In this document: positions 28,398-38,240 of the stretch, in pieces
Position numbering within the stretch: the stretch's first letter is position 1
How the letters are laid out: every line of letters begins with the position of its first letter
DNA from: Azoarcus sp.
Lineage (GTDB): Bacteria > Pseudomonadota > Gammaproteobacteria > Burkholderiales > Rhodocyclaceae
Assembly: GCA_031289095.1 (NCBI GenBank)
Contig: JAITQD010000125.1
Span: forward strand, 1-55,364
Direction: 5' to 3'
Length of the DNA: 55,364 bases
The notes under the pieces: model-generated
What the model saw: the letters and a program-made list of their open reading frames with translations, nothing else
What the model was told of the DNA's origin: nothing
The model's database searches: none
Made by a program: the position numbers and the translations under genes

Positions 28398-30518
28398 ATG
28401 CACGCCTGGAACCCTTTCCAAAAACGTCCTGCGCCAGCCACATCGGGGGAAAGCCGCTTCGCCGCCCCGCTCGCCAGCATCACCGACGTCGGTGACGGCA
28501 TTTCTCCCTGGATGACGCTGGTCAATGCCGTACGCCCGTCCCGCCCCCACCGCACCGGCGAAGCCAGCACCGCACTCGCCAGCATCGCCGCCGAACTTGC
28601 CGGCCACCCCGAGGCGCACGCGGTTCTACGCACCGCCCTGGCGCGACTTTTCGTTGAACACAAACAGGTTTCACTCTACGTCACCTCCGGCATGCTGCCG
28701 CAACGCGGTTTTTTCAGCGAGATGGCCCGCCGCGCCTCCCACCGCCTGCTACCCGACGTGGTCGACACCGGTTACCTGAAAGACCTGCTGGCGGTCATCT
28801 TCCATCGCAAAGGCGACGAACTTTGGGTCGACGCCGTCGCCGACGAAACGTGGGCAACGCTTTTCCGCGCCGTACTGGGCGGCGACGCACACAAAGAAAT
28901 CCTCGGCGACACACTGCCCGTTGCAGTCTCCGAAATGCTCGAAGCCCTGCGCATGCTCTCCTACCACATCTCCTCGATCGGCCTCGACCCCGAACTGGTG
29001 CGCGTCGACCCCCAGCTCGAAGAAGTGGAATCTCCCTTCCTTGCCCAGAATGCCGAAGTCGTGGAATACCTGCACGCCTACCGCGCCTGGTGGAGCAACC
29101 CCGCCACGCCACTCGAAAGCGAAGCCCACCTCGGCGTCATGCTCGACCAGTGCAAGGAAGTTCTGCAACGCGTGCGGCGGCGGGCCACCCGATGCGGCAC
29201 GAGCCTCACCCTCACCCTCACCCTCGAACGCCTGCAACAACACCTCGAACGCATCCACGAACTGCTCGGGCTACTGCGCGAACTGCACCAGTCCCGCGCC
29301 ATCGCGCCGCTCCTGCCGCAAGCGGTCGCGCTCTTCAAACGGCTGGTGCGGGCCGAATGCCGCAAAAACCGGCTCTCCGACTACTGGAGCACCAACGTCG
29401 GCCTGCTCTCGCGGCGCATGACCGAAAGCGCTGGCAAGACAGGTGAAAAATACATCACCACCTCCCGGCGCGAATACTTCGCCATGCTGGGCTCGGCTGC
29501 ACTCGGTGGCGGCATCATCGCCTTCATGTCGGCATTCAAGCTCGTCCTCGCCGCCCAACACCTCGCACCACTCACCGAAGCCCTCTGTTTTTGCCTCAAC
29601 TATGGCATCGGCTTCGCCCTCATCCACGTCCTCGGCGGCACCGTCGCCACCAAACAGCCCGCGATGACCGCCAACGCCATCGCCGCCTCCATCGAAGAGA
29701 CACGCGGCAAATCACGCGACCTCGACAACCTCGCCGACGTCGTCGTGCGCACCCTGCGCAGCCAGTTCGCCGCCATCCTCGGTAACCTCGGGCTTTCCAT
29801 CCCGGTGGCGATCCTCCTCTCGCTCGCCTTCTGGCATCTGGGCGGCGGCCCCTTCATCGACACCGTCAAGGCCGACGCCCTGCTCGCCGACGCCAGCCCT
29901 TTCAGCGGCGCGCCATTTTTCGCTGCGGTCGCCGGCGTCTGCCTGTTCCTGTCCGGCCTCATCGCCGCCTATTACGACAACCTGGCGGCCTATAACCGCA
30001 TCCCCGAACGCTTGGCGCAACTGCGCTGGCCCAGGCGGCTGTTCGGCGAAGCGCGCATGCAGCGCTTCGCCGCCTACGTCGAAAACAACCTCGGCGCACT
30101 CGCCGGCAACTTCTTTTTCGGCTTCCTGCTCGGCGGCGCCACCGCCATCGGCATGCTGTTCGGCCTGCCGCTGGACATCCGCCACATCGCCTTTTCCGCC
30201 GCCTACGTCGGCTATGCCGTTGCGGCGCACAACTTTGTGCTGCCGCTCACCGCCGTCGCCATCACCGTGGCCGGCATCCTGCTCATCGGCCTCGTGAATC
30301 TCCTCGTCAGCTTCACGCTCGCCCTTTACGTCGCCATGCGCTCGCGCGGCATCACTTTCGCGCAAGGACACGTCCTCAGCGCCCTGGTGTTCCGCCGCCT
30401 GTTCACCCGGCCCCTGGAATTCATCTTTCCACCGCGCGTCGAGCCCCCCACACCGACATCGCCGCCCAAAAACACTGGCGCACCGGATAGCGGCTCGTCA
30501 AGCGGCGTGGATCGCTGA
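28398..30518 (+). CDS. gcr: PF10136 membrane protein ('site-specific recombinase' Gcr)
   Basis: 706 aa. The family is named after a gonococcal recombinase claim, but the sequence has no recombinase catalytic motif. Residues 1-340 are soluble and helical; about 355-650 hold several membrane segments, such as AMLGSAALGGGIIAFMSAF, LGLSIPVAILLSLAFWHL, and a pair around FFFGFLLGGATAIGMLF. A Pro-rich tail ends the protein. The start at 28398 was chosen because CGGAG lies about 7 bases upstream; an ATG at 28380 is possible. The family is common in betaproteobacteria. The function is unknown. Confidence 0.8.
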   Translation: MHAWNPFQKRPAPATSGESRFAAPLASITDVGDGISPWMTLVNAVRPSRPHRTGEASTALASIAAELAGHPEAHAVLRTALARLFVEHKQVSLYVTSGMLPQRGFFSEMARRASHRLLPDVVDTGYLKDLLAVIFHRKGDELWVDAVADETWATLFRAVLGGDAHKEILGDTLPVAVSEMLEALRMLSYHISSIGLDPELVRVDPQLEEVESPFLAQNAEVVEYLHAYRAWWSNPATPLESEAHLGVMLDQCKEVLQRVRRRATRCGTSLTLTLTLERLQQHLERIHELLGLLRELHQSRAIAPLLPQAVALFKRLVRAECRKNRLSDYWSTNVGLLSRRMTESAGKTGEKYITTSRREYFAMLGSAALGGGIIAFMSAFKLVLAAQHLAPLTEALCFCLNYGIGFALIHVLGGTVATKQPAMTANAIAASIEETRGKSRDLDNLADVVVRTLRSQFAAILGNLGLSIPVAILLSLAFWHLGGGPFIDTVKADALLADASPFSGAPFFAAVAGVCLFLSGLIAAYYDNLAAYNRIPERLAQLRWPRRLFGEARMQRFAAYVENNLGALAGNFFFGFLLGGATAIGMLFGLPLDIRHIAFSAAYVGYAVAAHNFVLPLTAVAITVAGILLIGLVNLLVSFTLALYVAMRSRGITFAQGHVLSALVFRRLFTRPLEFIFPPRVEPPTPTSPPKNTGAPDSGSSSGVDR

Positions 30519-30571
30519 TCCGGCCCGGAAACACACTTCAAAGCAACCCCGCGCGCCACGGCGGCAGACCA

Positions 30572-31294
30572 TCACGCCGGTGTGCGCGCAACCACAAAAT
30601 TATGTACCGCCGCCGCCCCGTTCGCTTTGAGGCAGCGGGCGAGCGCATCGAGCGACGCGCCCGTAGTCATCACATCATCGACCACCGCAACCCTCAACCC
30701 ATCGAAGCGACGGCGGGCCGCGAAAGCGTTGCGCAAATTGGCGAGACGGGCATCGTGATCAAGGCTCGCCTGCGGCGGCGTAGCCCGTACGCGCGCGACA
30801 CCCGCCCATTCCAGCGGCAACCCGGCGGCGCGCGCCAGCGGACGGGCGATTTCCACCGCCTGGTTAAAACCGCGCGAGCACAGCCGGCTCGGGTGCAATG
30901 GCATCGGCAGCACCAAATCGGCCACCGGCAAAACATCGAAAGCACCCGCGAAAAACCCGGCCAGCGCCAAACGGTGACGATACTTGAGCGCCCGCACCAA
31001 CACATCGAGCGGAAAAACATAAGTAAACGCCGCATAAGTACTATCGAACGCCGGCGGCTCGCGCAGACAGCGCCCGCAGGTTTCCCCACCCGGCGTGGGC
31101 AGGCCGCAAAGCGGACACGCCAGCGCCGCAACCTGACGCGGCAACTCGCGCGCACAGGCGGCGCACACCGGCGCACCGCCCTCCTCGACCGCGCACGCGC
31201 ACAAATGGCAATCCCGCGCCGTCAGCGCGGCGAACACGGGCGCGAACAAATCGCACCACGAAGCCTGCCGGAAAATCTCCCTAACCCGCCCCAA
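30572..31294 (-). CDS. comF: ComF family phosphoribosyltransferase-like protein
   Basis: 240 aa. Cysteine pairs at 29/32, 44/47, 60/63 and 73/76 form a zinc-ribbon-like N-terminus. The C-terminal half is a PRTase-type domain with the PRPP-loop motif [13 protein letters not shown]. ComF/GntX proteins are needed for DNA uptake in several bacteria; the reaction is not known. The start is TTG at 31294, chosen because no better ATG/GTG precedes the conserved part. It is divergent from bioB, a common betaproteobacterial pairing. Confidence 0.88.
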   Translation of the reverse strand: MGRVREIFRQASWCDLFAPVFAALTARDCHLCACAVEEGGAPVCAACARELPRQVAALACPLCGLPTPGGETCGRCLREPPAFDSTYAAFTYVFPLDVLVRALKYRHRLALAGFFAGAFDVLPVADLVLPMPLHPSRLCSRGFNQAVEIARPLARAAGLPLEWAGVARVRATPPQASLDHDARLANLRNAFAARRRFDGLRVAVVDDVMTTGASLDALARCLKANGAAAVHNFVVARTPA

Positions 31295-31358
31295 TTTGAC
31301 TCACATCCCCTGCGGGGAGAAAATTACAAGTTTCTTATTAAAGTCTAAATCACCCACA

Positions 31359-32366
31359 ATGACAACAACATCCCCCCTCCACTTCACCGCCAACCCCGCT
31401 ACCCCTGCGGCGGACGCCGCGCCCGCCGCCACCGGGGGGCGCTGGAGTGTCGCCGAAGTCGAAGCGCTTTTCGCGCTCCCCTTCCTCGACCTGATGTTCC
31501 GCGCCCAGGAAGTACATCGCGCCCATTTCAAAGCGGGCGAAGTGCAGCGTTCAACCCTGCTCTCGATCAAAACCGGCGGCTGCTCCGAAGACTGCGGCTA
31601 CTGCTCGCAAGCGGCGCGCTACCAAACCGGCCTGGCGCGCGAAAGCCTGATGCCGCTCGACGAAGTCATGGAACGCGCCCGCGCCGCCAAGGCCGACGGC
31701 TCCTCGCGCTTCTGCATGGGCGCAGCATGGCGCAGCCCCAAAGAAAAAGATCTCGCCGCCGTCATCGAAATGGTGCGCGAAGTCAAAAAACTCGGCCTGG
31801 AAACCTGCGTCACCCTCGGCATGCTGGACGGCGAACAAGCCCGGCGGCTCGCCGAAGCCGGACTCGACTACTACAACCACAACATCGACACCGCCCCCGA
31901 CTACTACGGCGAAATCGTCACCACCCACACCTTGCAGGATCGCCTCGACACCATCGAACAAGTACGCGACGCCGGCATCAACGTCTGCTCGGGTGGCATC
32001 GTCGGCATGGGCGAAGGCCAGCTCGGGCGCGCCGGCCTCATCGCCCAACTCGCCAACATGACGCCGCCACCCGAATCGGTGCCGATCAACAAACTCATCC
32101 CCTTCCCCGGCACACCGCTGGCCGAAGGCGAAACGCTCGACCCCTTCGACTTCGTGCGCACCGTTGCGGTGGCCCGCATCACCATGCCGGAAAGCTTCGT
32201 TCGCCTGTCGGCGGGCCGTGAGCAAATGAGCGACGAATTGCAGGCGCTCTGTTTCATGGCCGGCGCCAACTCGATCTTCTACGGCGGACGCCTGCTGACC
32301 GCCGACAACGCCGACGCCAGTGACGATACGCAGCTTTTCGCGCGCCTCGGACTGGTCTCCATCTAA
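31359..32366 (+). CDS. bioB: Biotin synthase
   Basis: 335 aa radical-SAM enzyme inserting sulfur into dethiobiotin. The radical-SAM cluster cysteines are Cys75, Cys79 and Cys82 (CSEDCGYC), followed by SQAARYQTG. Later conserved YNHNIDT and SGGIVGMGE are present. About 28 Ala/Pro/Thr-rich residues precede the conserved start. The ATG at 31359 follows an AT-rich leader; an earlier start would need an odd extension. bioC follows after 23 bp. Confidence 0.95.
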   Translation: MTTTSPLHFTANPATPAADAAPAATGGRWSVAEVEALFALPFLDLMFRAQEVHRAHFKAGEVQRSTLLSIKTGGCSEDCGYCSQAARYQTGLARESLMPLDEVMERARAAKADGSSRFCMGAAWRSPKEKDLAAVIEMVREVKKLGLETCVTLGMLDGEQARRLAEAGLDYYNHNIDTAPDYYGEIVTTHTLQDRLDTIEQVRDAGINVCSGGIVGMGEGQLGRAGLIAQLANMTPPPESVPINKLIPFPGTPLAEGETLDPFDFVRTVAVARITMPESFVRLSAGREQMSDELQALCFMAGANSIFYGGRLLTADNADASDDTQLFARLGLVSI

Positions 32367-32389
32367 ACCCGCGTTCCGCAGTACGGCGC

Positions 32390-33304
32390 GTGCCCACGGC
32401 CCCCCCCTCGGATTTCCGCCTGGATTGCGCCCTGATGCAGCGGCGCTTCGCCCGCGCCGCCGCGCACTGCGACGAAGCCGACTTCCTCGTACGCGAAGTC
32501 GCGCGCCGCATGGACGAACGCCTCGATTACGTGCGCCTCGTGCCCCGGCGCATCCTCGACCTCGGCTGCGGCACAGGCGGCGATCTCGTCAAACTCGGTG
32601 AGCGTTACCCCGACGCCGAACGGCTCGGCCTCGACTTCGCGCCGCCGATGCTCGCGCTTGCGCAACAACGCCTCACGCCCCGCCGCACCGGCCTGCACCG
32701 CCTGCTGGGCCGACGCGGCCCCGCCATCCACCTCACCGCCGCCGACGCCACACATCTACCGCTGGCCGACGCCTCGGTCTCGCTCGTCTGGTCAAACCTG
32801 ATGCTGCCCGCCGTCGACGACCCGCACCCCGTCTTCCAGGAAACGCATCGCATCCTCGAAAACGGCGGCCTGCTCACCTTCTCCACCCTCGGCCCCGACA
32901 CCCTGCGCGAACTGCGCGCGGCACTGCCCGCCCATACTGGCGAGCGCGTCCACAAATTCATCGACATGCACGACATCGGTGACGCCCTTCTCCACGCCGG
33001 CTTCAGCGATCCGGTGCTGGACATGGAGATGATCACCCTCACCTACGCCAACCTCGATGTCCTTTTTTCCGACCTGCGCGTCAGCGCCGCCAACAACGCC
33101 GCCGCAGCGCGCCCACGCGGCCTGAGCGGGCGCGCGGGCTGGGCCGCAGCGCGCGCCCGCTACGAAACCCTGCGCCGCGACAATCGCCTGCCGGTCAGCA
33201 TCGAACTCATCCAGGGACACGCCTGGAAAACCGAAGCGCGCGACAAGCTCCCATCCCACGACAACCGCGCCGTCATCCGCTTTCACCCGCAGCGGCGGAT
33301 GTGA
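32390..33304 (+). CDS. bioC: Malonyl-ACP O-methyltransferase BioC
   Basis: 304 aa class I SAM methyltransferase. It masks malonyl-ACP as a methyl ester to start pimelate synthesis for biotin. Motif I is ILDLGCGTGGD (55-65); the later SLVWSNLMLPAVDDP and GLLTFSTLGPDTLREL segments are typical of BioC rather than other methyltransferases. The start is GTG at 32390; an ATG at 32435 would cut into the conserved QRRFARAAAHCDEAD start. It is directly downstream of bioB, which supports the assignment. Confidence 0.88.
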   Translation: MPTAPPSDFRLDCALMQRRFARAAAHCDEADFLVREVARRMDERLDYVRLVPRRILDLGCGTGGDLVKLGERYPDAERLGLDFAPPMLALAQQRLTPRRTGLHRLLGRRGPAIHLTAADATHLPLADASVSLVWSNLMLPAVDDPHPVFQETHRILENGGLLTFSTLGPDTLRELRAALPAHTGERVHKFIDMHDIGDALLHAGFSDPVLDMEMITLTYANLDVLFSDLRVSAANNAAAARPRGLSGRAGWAAARARYETLRRDNRLPVSIELIQGHAWKTEARDKLPSHDNRAVIRFHPQRRM

Positions 33305-33452
33305 CCGGGGAAGCTCTGTCAATCCCTTCCCGTCATCGGAAAAACCGGATCATATCGTCACGAATGCCATCGTCACATTTACGCAAAACCATTGACCACA
33401 CAAGCATACATCATGATATGCTATAAACATCACCAATAAATACATTCCATGT

Positions 33453-35195
33453 ATGCGGTTATTCTTGACGTTTATCGTCATCCTTTCCGGCTGCGTTCAC
33501 GCTCCGTCGCACCTCACCGCGCCCACACCTGTTTTCGCGCATTTGCAGGCGGATCGAATGTATGAACGAGTCGCACTCCCTCGTCCAGAGTCCGCGCAAC
33601 AACGTCCCCGGGCAGCCAACACTTCATCTCCGCCACCCGCGCCAGAACCCACCTACTCGCTCGACGTCCGCCTCGTGCCCGCTGATCAACTGCTCACGGC
33701 CATCGCCCGCGATCGCCGGTTCGACTTCGATCTCCACCCCGGCGTCGAAGGACTCGTCAGCCTGAGCGCCTTTGAGCGCCCGTTGCCGGAACTGATCGAA
33801 CGCATCTGCGAACAAGCCGGACTGCGCTGCGAATTCGACGGCCAGCACCTTGCCGCCATGCCCGATACGCCCTTCCTGCGCGCCTACCGCATCGACTATG
33901 TGAACCTCGCGCGCGACATGAACGGCGCAGTCGCCACCAGCACCCAAATCGCCACCAGTACCAGCGCCGTCGAAGGCAACCGCACGAGCGGCGGCAACGG
34001 CAACACCTCGCTCACCCACATCGAAACCAAAGCGACAAACCACTTCTGGGAAACGCTCGAAGCCAGCATCCGCGCCTTGTTGAAAGAACACGAACGCCAC
34101 GTCCGCCGACCGCATTGCGAAGCCCTGCACAAACGCGCATCGAACGCCACGGGCGGCGCATCGGCCTGTGGCGGCGGAGAAGAACCCACTTTCGTCATCA
34201 GCCACCGCGAAACCGGCACGCTGATGGTGCTCGCCAACGCCAGCCAACACCGCAAAGTGGCCGAATTCATCGACCTCGTGCAAGGCGCGGCGCACCGGCA
34301 GGTGATGATCGAAGCCACCATCGTCGAAGTCACGCTCGCCGATGGCTACCGCCAGGGCATCGACTGGAGTCGGCTGGGCAGCCCGGAAACCGGCGTGCTC
34401 CCGCGCGGCGCCAACGACGCCAGCGCCATGACCCCAACCGTCGTCTACCTCTCGGACAGGCTCGGCGTGCGCCTCGACTGGCTGGAGACCTTCGGCACGG
34501 TCAAAGTGCTCTCCAGCCCCAGGCTGTCGGTGCTCAACAACCAGACCGCCATCCTCAAGGTCGTGGAAGAAGTGGTCTATTTCCTCGTCGATGCCTCCAC
34601 CACCGAATACGGCGACAGCAACCGCGAAAAAGTCACCGCCACCACCAAACCGCAATCGGTATCGGTCGGCCTGGTCATGGCGCTCACACCCCAGATCGGC
34701 GGCGACGGCGAAATCACCCTCGGCGTGCGGCCAACCATCTCCAGCATCTCGGGCTTCAAGGACGACCCCAACCCCACGCTGCGCGAGATTCCCAACCGCG
34801 TCCCGCAAATCCGCACGCGCGAAATCGAATCCGTGCTCCGCCTCGCCGACGGCGAAATCGCCGTCCTCGGCGGCCTGATGGAAGACAAAATCGACTACGA
34901 CACGGGACGCATCCCGCTCCTGGGCGCGCTGCCGCTGCTCGGCGAACTCTTCACGCGGCGGGAAAACAGCGTGCGCCGCACCGAACTGGTGATCTTCCTG
35001 CGTCCGCGCCTGATCCAGAAACCCGACATCGACGGCGACTACGCCGCCGAACGCGCGGCGCTGCCGGACAGTACCTTCCTGCGCACCGCCCCCGACCCCG
35101 GCGGGCGCAACTTCCCGCCTGGGCGCGATTTCCCTTCCGCCTCACCCTTGCCGACGCTACCACCCCCCTCGCCAACCCTTCCCGGCACACCATGA
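33453..35195 (+). CDS. Lipoprotein secretin of MSHA-pilus type (MshL-like)
   Basis: 580 aa. A short signal peptide ends in the lipobox ILSGC (Cys14). An N-terminal STN-like domain (about 55-115; SLDVRLVPADQLLTAIA) precedes the MshL-type YRIDYVNLARDM strand and a Gly/Asn/Thr-rich spacer, then the secretin domain (about 280-525) closing with RIPLLGALPLLGELF and the ELVIFLRPRLI strand. The last 50 residues are Pro-rich. Secretins form outer-membrane gates for pili or secreted proteins. It has no visible Shine-Dalgarno and an AT-rich upstream gap (33305-33452) with TTGACC at 33392. The ATPase gene overlaps its stop. Confidence 0.85.
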   Translation: MRLFLTFIVILSGCVHAPSHLTAPTPVFAHLQADRMYERVALPRPESAQQRPRAANTSSPPPAPEPTYSLDVRLVPADQLLTAIARDRRFDFDLHPGVEGLVSLSAFERPLPELIERICEQAGLRCEFDGQHLAAMPDTPFLRAYRIDYVNLARDMNGAVATSTQIATSTSAVEGNRTSGGNGNTSLTHIETKATNHFWETLEASIRALLKEHERHVRRPHCEALHKRASNATGGASACGGGEEPTFVISHRETGTLMVLANASQHRKVAEFIDLVQGAAHRQVMIEATIVEVTLADGYRQGIDWSRLGSPETGVLPRGANDASAMTPTVVYLSDRLGVRLDWLETFGTVKVLSSPRLSVLNNQTAILKVVEEVVYFLVDASTTEYGDSNREKVTATTKPQSVSVGLVMALTPQIGGDGEITLGVRPTISSISGFKDDPNPTLREIPNRVPQIRTREIESVLRLADGEIAVLGGLMEDKIDYDTGRIPLLGALPLLGELFTRRENSVRRTELVIFLRPRLIQKPDIDGDYAAERAALPDSTFLRTAPDPGGRNFPPGRDFPSASPLPTLPPPSPTLPGTP

Positions 35196-36955
35196 ACACC
35201 CTGTCTACCGCTACCGCCGCGCACCCGGCACCCACCCCGCTCCCTTCGCCCTCCACCCCACCCATCGGACAGACCCTGCGCACCGCCGGCCTGATCGGCG
35301 AAGACCAGATCCGCATCGCCCTGCACGAGCAAAGCTGCGGCCATCGCCCCTTCGGGCGGATCTGCGTGGAACTGGGCTTCATTACCGAAGCCATGCTGCG
35401 CGATACGCTCTCGGCGCGGCTCGGGCGACAGGCAGTGGAACTCGCCGACGCGATGATCGACCCGGCAGCGCTGGCGCTCGTCCCGGAAACACTCGCCCGC
35501 CGCCACACCGCCCTGCCGCTCGCCCACGACGAAGCTGCCGCCACCCTCACGGTGGCGATGGCCGACCCGCAAGACATCTCCGCCCTTGACGCGCTCGCCG
35601 CCCACTGCGGCCCCGGCATCCGCCTGCGCCCGGCGCTCGCCGCCGAATCCGACATCCGCGAAGCGCTCGACCGCCATTACGGCCACCGCCTCGCCATCGA
35701 CGACATCCTCCAGGAACTCGAGACCGCCACACCCGCCGCCGCGCTCCACGAAACCGGGCACCCGCTCATGCGCCTCGTCGATGCCCTGCTCATCGACGCA
35801 GTAAAAGCCACCGCTTCCGACATCCATTTTGAACCGGAAGCCGGCTTCCTGCGCATCCGCTACCGCGTAGACGGCATCCTGCACCAGGCGCGCGCCCTGC
35901 ACATCGGCCACTGGCCGGCCATGGCGGTGCGGCTCAAGGTCATGGCCGGCCTCAACATTGCCGAAACGCGCGTCCCGCAGGACGGGCGCGTCTCGCTCAC
36001 CGTCGCCGGACGGCCCATCGACTTCCGCGTCTCCAGCCTGCCGACGCTGCACGGCGAAAACATCGTGCTGCGCATCCTCGACCGTCGGCGCGGCATCGTC
36101 GCCCTCGACCGGATCGGCTTCGATCCGGCGCACCTCGCCACCGTCGCGCGCATGCTGGCGCAGCCGGAAGGGCTGATCCTCGTCACCGGCCCCACCGGCA
36201 GCGGCAAGACCACCACCCTCTACGCCATGCTCGACCACCTCGACGACGAGGCCGTCAACATCATGACCCTGGAAGACCCGATCGAATACCCGATGGCGCG
36301 CATTCGCCAGACTGCGGCGGGCGACGCGACGCGGCTCGGATTCGCCGCCGGTGTCCGCGCCCTGCTGCGTCAAGACCCCGACATCATTCTCGTCGGCGAA
36401 ATCCGCGACGCCGAAACCGCCGCCATGGCAATCCGCGCCGCGATGACCGGGCATCGCGTCTTCGCCACCCTGCACACCAACAACGCTATCGGCGCCATTC
36501 CCCGCCTGCTCGATTTCGGCATCCGCCCGGCCCTGCTCGCCGGCAACCTGCGCGGCGTCATCGCGCAACGTCTCGTGCGCCGCCTGTGCCCGGACTGCCG
36601 CCGCAGCGCCCTGGCGAGCGCCGACGAACGCGCCCTCCTCGGCCTGCCCGCCAGCGGCAACGGCGAAGCCGTCGTCCTCTCCCACCCCGTCGGCTGCCCG
36701 GCCTGCGCTGGCGGGGGTTATCGCGGCCGTCAGGCGATCCTGGAAGTCCTCGCCCTGGACGAGACACTCGACGAACTCGTCGCCGCCGGCGCAACGCCCG
36801 CCGAACTCGCGCGCGCCGCGCGCGCCAACGGCTACCTCGAACTCGGCGACGACGGTCGCCGCAAAGCGCTCGACGGCAGTACCTCGCTCACCGAACTTCG
36901 CCGCGTCGTGGGATCGCTCGCCTCCGCGTCAGTCCTGCCCGCCGCACCGCGATGA
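35192..36955 (+). CDS. GspE/PilB-type assembly ATPase (MshE-like)
   Basis: 587 aa. A Pro-rich start is followed by a GspE/MshEN N-terminal domain (about 25-165) and the hexameric ATPase core: Walker A GPTGSGKT (333-340), Asp box LEDPIEYP, Walker B ILVGEIRD and His box TGHRVFATLHTNN. The tetracysteine zinc site is complete (Cys466, 469, 502, 505). It powers pilin polymerisation or type II secretion at the inner membrane. The ATG overlaps the secretin stop by 4 bases. No platform protein (GspF/MshG), pilin or prepilin peptidase is in the window. Confidence 0.92.
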   Translation: MNTLSTATAAHPAPTPLPSPSTPPIGQTLRTAGLIGEDQIRIALHEQSCGHRPFGRICVELGFITEAMLRDTLSARLGRQAVELADAMIDPAALALVPETLARRHTALPLAHDEAAATLTVAMADPQDISALDALAAHCGPGIRLRPALAAESDIREALDRHYGHRLAIDDILQELETATPAAALHETGHPLMRLVDALLIDAVKATASDIHFEPEAGFLRIRYRVDGILHQARALHIGHWPAMAVRLKVMAGLNIAETRVPQDGRVSLTVAGRPIDFRVSSLPTLHGENIVLRILDRRRGIVALDRIGFDPAHLATVARMLAQPEGLILVTGPTGSGKTTTLYAMLDHLDDEAVNIMTLEDPIEYPMARIRQTAAGDATRLGFAAGVRALLRQDPDIILVGEIRDAETAAMAIRAAMTGHRVFATLHTNNAIGAIPRLLDFGIRPALLAGNLRGVIAQRLVRRLCPDCRRSALASADERALLGLPASGNGEAVVLSHPVGCPACAGGGYRGRQAILEVLALDETLDELVAAGATPAELARAARANGYLELGDDGRRKALDGSTSLTELRRVVGSLASASVLPAAPR

Positions 36956-37038
36956 ACCACTACCATTTGACGGACATCTCAAAAAAACCTCTGGGGATCT
37001 ATTCCCGGCAAGATTACGTTGTCCTGAAGTTTGGCTGA
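36952..37038 (+). CDS. 28-codon ORF coupled to the assembly ATPase (possible gene remnant)
   Basis: ATG at 36952 overlaps the ATPase stop by 4 bases, the same coupling used between the secretin and the ATPase. The frame ends at TGA after 28 codons (MNHYHLTDI...). It may be the start of a lost third gene, since a platform protein would be expected here, or chance. The rest of the 36956-37184 gap shows no other convincing gene; a TATAAT lies near 37124, before the OsmC gene. Confidence 0.3.
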   Translation: MNHYHLTDISKKPLGIYSRQDYVVLKFG

Positions 37039-37184
37039 ATCCGATGAAAGCACGTCGCATCATCAAGAATGACCTGTTCGCCGCCGATCGGCGCCGCGAT
37101 GCGGACGCTGCGATTTCGCACGGCATATAATTTGCCTTTCGCGCGGAATGCGCGCAAACACGTCCTCCAACGGAGAGCAGGAAC

Positions 37185-37610
37185 ATGGAATGTACCGTCA
37201 AATGGGCCGGCGCCGACGGCATGACTTTTCTGGCCGAAACCGGTAGCGGCCACCTCCTGACCATGGACGGCGCCCCTGAAGGCGGCGGTCGCAATCTGGC
37301 GCCACGCCCGATGGAAGTCGTGCTGGCTGGCGCAGGCGGCTGCACCGCCTACGACGTAGTGCTGATTCTCAAGCGCAGTCGACAGGACGTGCGCGGTTGC
37401 TCAGTGCGGCTCGAAGCCGAGCGCGCCGAAACCGATCCCAAGGTGTTCACCAAAATACGTTTCCACTTCACGGTCAGTGGTCGCGCGCTCAAGCCGGAAA
37501 CGGTCGAGCGCGCCATCCGGCTATCGTCGGAAAAATATTGTTCGGCTTCGATCATGCTCGGCAAGACCGCCGAGATCAGCCATGAGTGGACGATCGTCGA
37601 AACGGACTGA
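37185..37610 (+). CDS. OsmC family protein (YhfA-like)
   Basis: 141 aa. OsmC/Ohr-fold proteins are dimeric thiol peroxidases or related. The two family cysteines are present: Cys53 in AGAGGCTAYDVV and Cys119 in SSEKYCSASIML. The N-terminus lacks the extension of Ohr, and the spacing fits the YhfA-like subgroup, whose substrate is unknown. AGCAGGAA precedes the ATG. It is convergent with coq7, only 9 bp apart. Confidence 0.88.
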   Translation: MECTVKWAGADGMTFLAETGSGHLLTMDGAPEGGGRNLAPRPMEVVLAGAGGCTAYDVVLILKRSRQDVRGCSVRLEAERAETDPKVFTKIRFHFTVSGRALKPETVERAIRLSSEKYCSASIMLGKTAEISHEWTIVETD

Positions 37611-37619
37611 GCCGTTGGC

Positions 37620-38240
37620 TCACAGCCGGTAGGCCACGCTGGTCATCAGTTTCGCGGCGAGTTTCATCGCCAGCCTGACCGGCAGCGGCAGTTCGCTCGC
37701 GCCGAGGCGGACGGCGGTTTCGGCGTGGCCAGCCTCGTCCTGCTTCATCTGGCCGACAATGGCGTGCGATTTGCGGTCGCCGGGGGGCAGCGCCGCAATG
37801 TGTCCGTCCAGATGCGCTTCGACCTGACGCTCGGTTTCGGCAAGAAAGCCCAGGTTCCAGCGCTCGCCAAAACCGCCCGCCGCGATACCGATGGCAAGTG
37901 CGCCGCCATACCACAGCGGATTGAGCACGCTCTTGCGCCCACCGAGTTCTTCGATGCGCCGCTCCGTCCATGCCAGGTGATCGGTTTCCTCATCCGAGGC
38001 GCGGGCGAGCGCGGCGCGAATCGCCGGATCACGCGAGGTCAATGCCTGTCCCTGGTAGAGCGCCTGGGCGCAGACCTCGCCGCAGTGATTCACCCGCATC
38101 AGCGCCGCAACATGACGCTTTTGCGCTTCATCGAGTTCCGCCTCGGGAAGACCGTCACCGGGCAGCGCCCGCACCGGGTGCGCCGGGGCGAAAACCGTGC
38201 GCAGGGCGCGGTCGAATCCAAGGATGATCTGCTCAATCAT
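37620..38240 (-). CDS. coq7: 3-demethoxyubiquinol 3-hydroxylase (Coq7 type)
   Basis: 206 aa. A di-iron carboxylate protein performing the last ring hydroxylation of ubiquinone, replacing UbiF in many betaproteobacteria. Iron ligands are seen as Glu55 (CGEVCAQ), Glu85 and His88 (DEETDHLAW), Glu137 (FLAETERQ) and Glu169/His172 (QDEAGHAE). The start MIEQIILGF at 38240 overlaps the stop of the CNP1-like gene by 4 bases. Confidence 0.93.
   Translation of the reverse strand: MIEQIILGFDRALRTVFAPAHPVRALPGDGLPEAELDEAQKRHVAALMRVNHCGEVCAQALYQGQALTSRDPAIRAALARASDEETDHLAWTERRIEELGGRKSVLNPLWYGGALAIGIAAGGFGERWNLGFLAETERQVEAHLDGHIAALPPGDRKSHAIVGQMKQDEAGHAETAVRLGASELPLPVRLAMKLAAKLMTSVAYRL

Noticed and set aside
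28398-30518. Mobile-element interpretation of the 'site-specific recombinase' gene
   Set aside because: No recombinase motif, no flanking repeats, no cargo boundaries; the protein has membrane helices.
35039-36685. 548-codon minus-strand frame inside the assembly ATPase gene
   Set aside because: Antisense shadow; the ATPase carries every catalytic motif on the plus strand.
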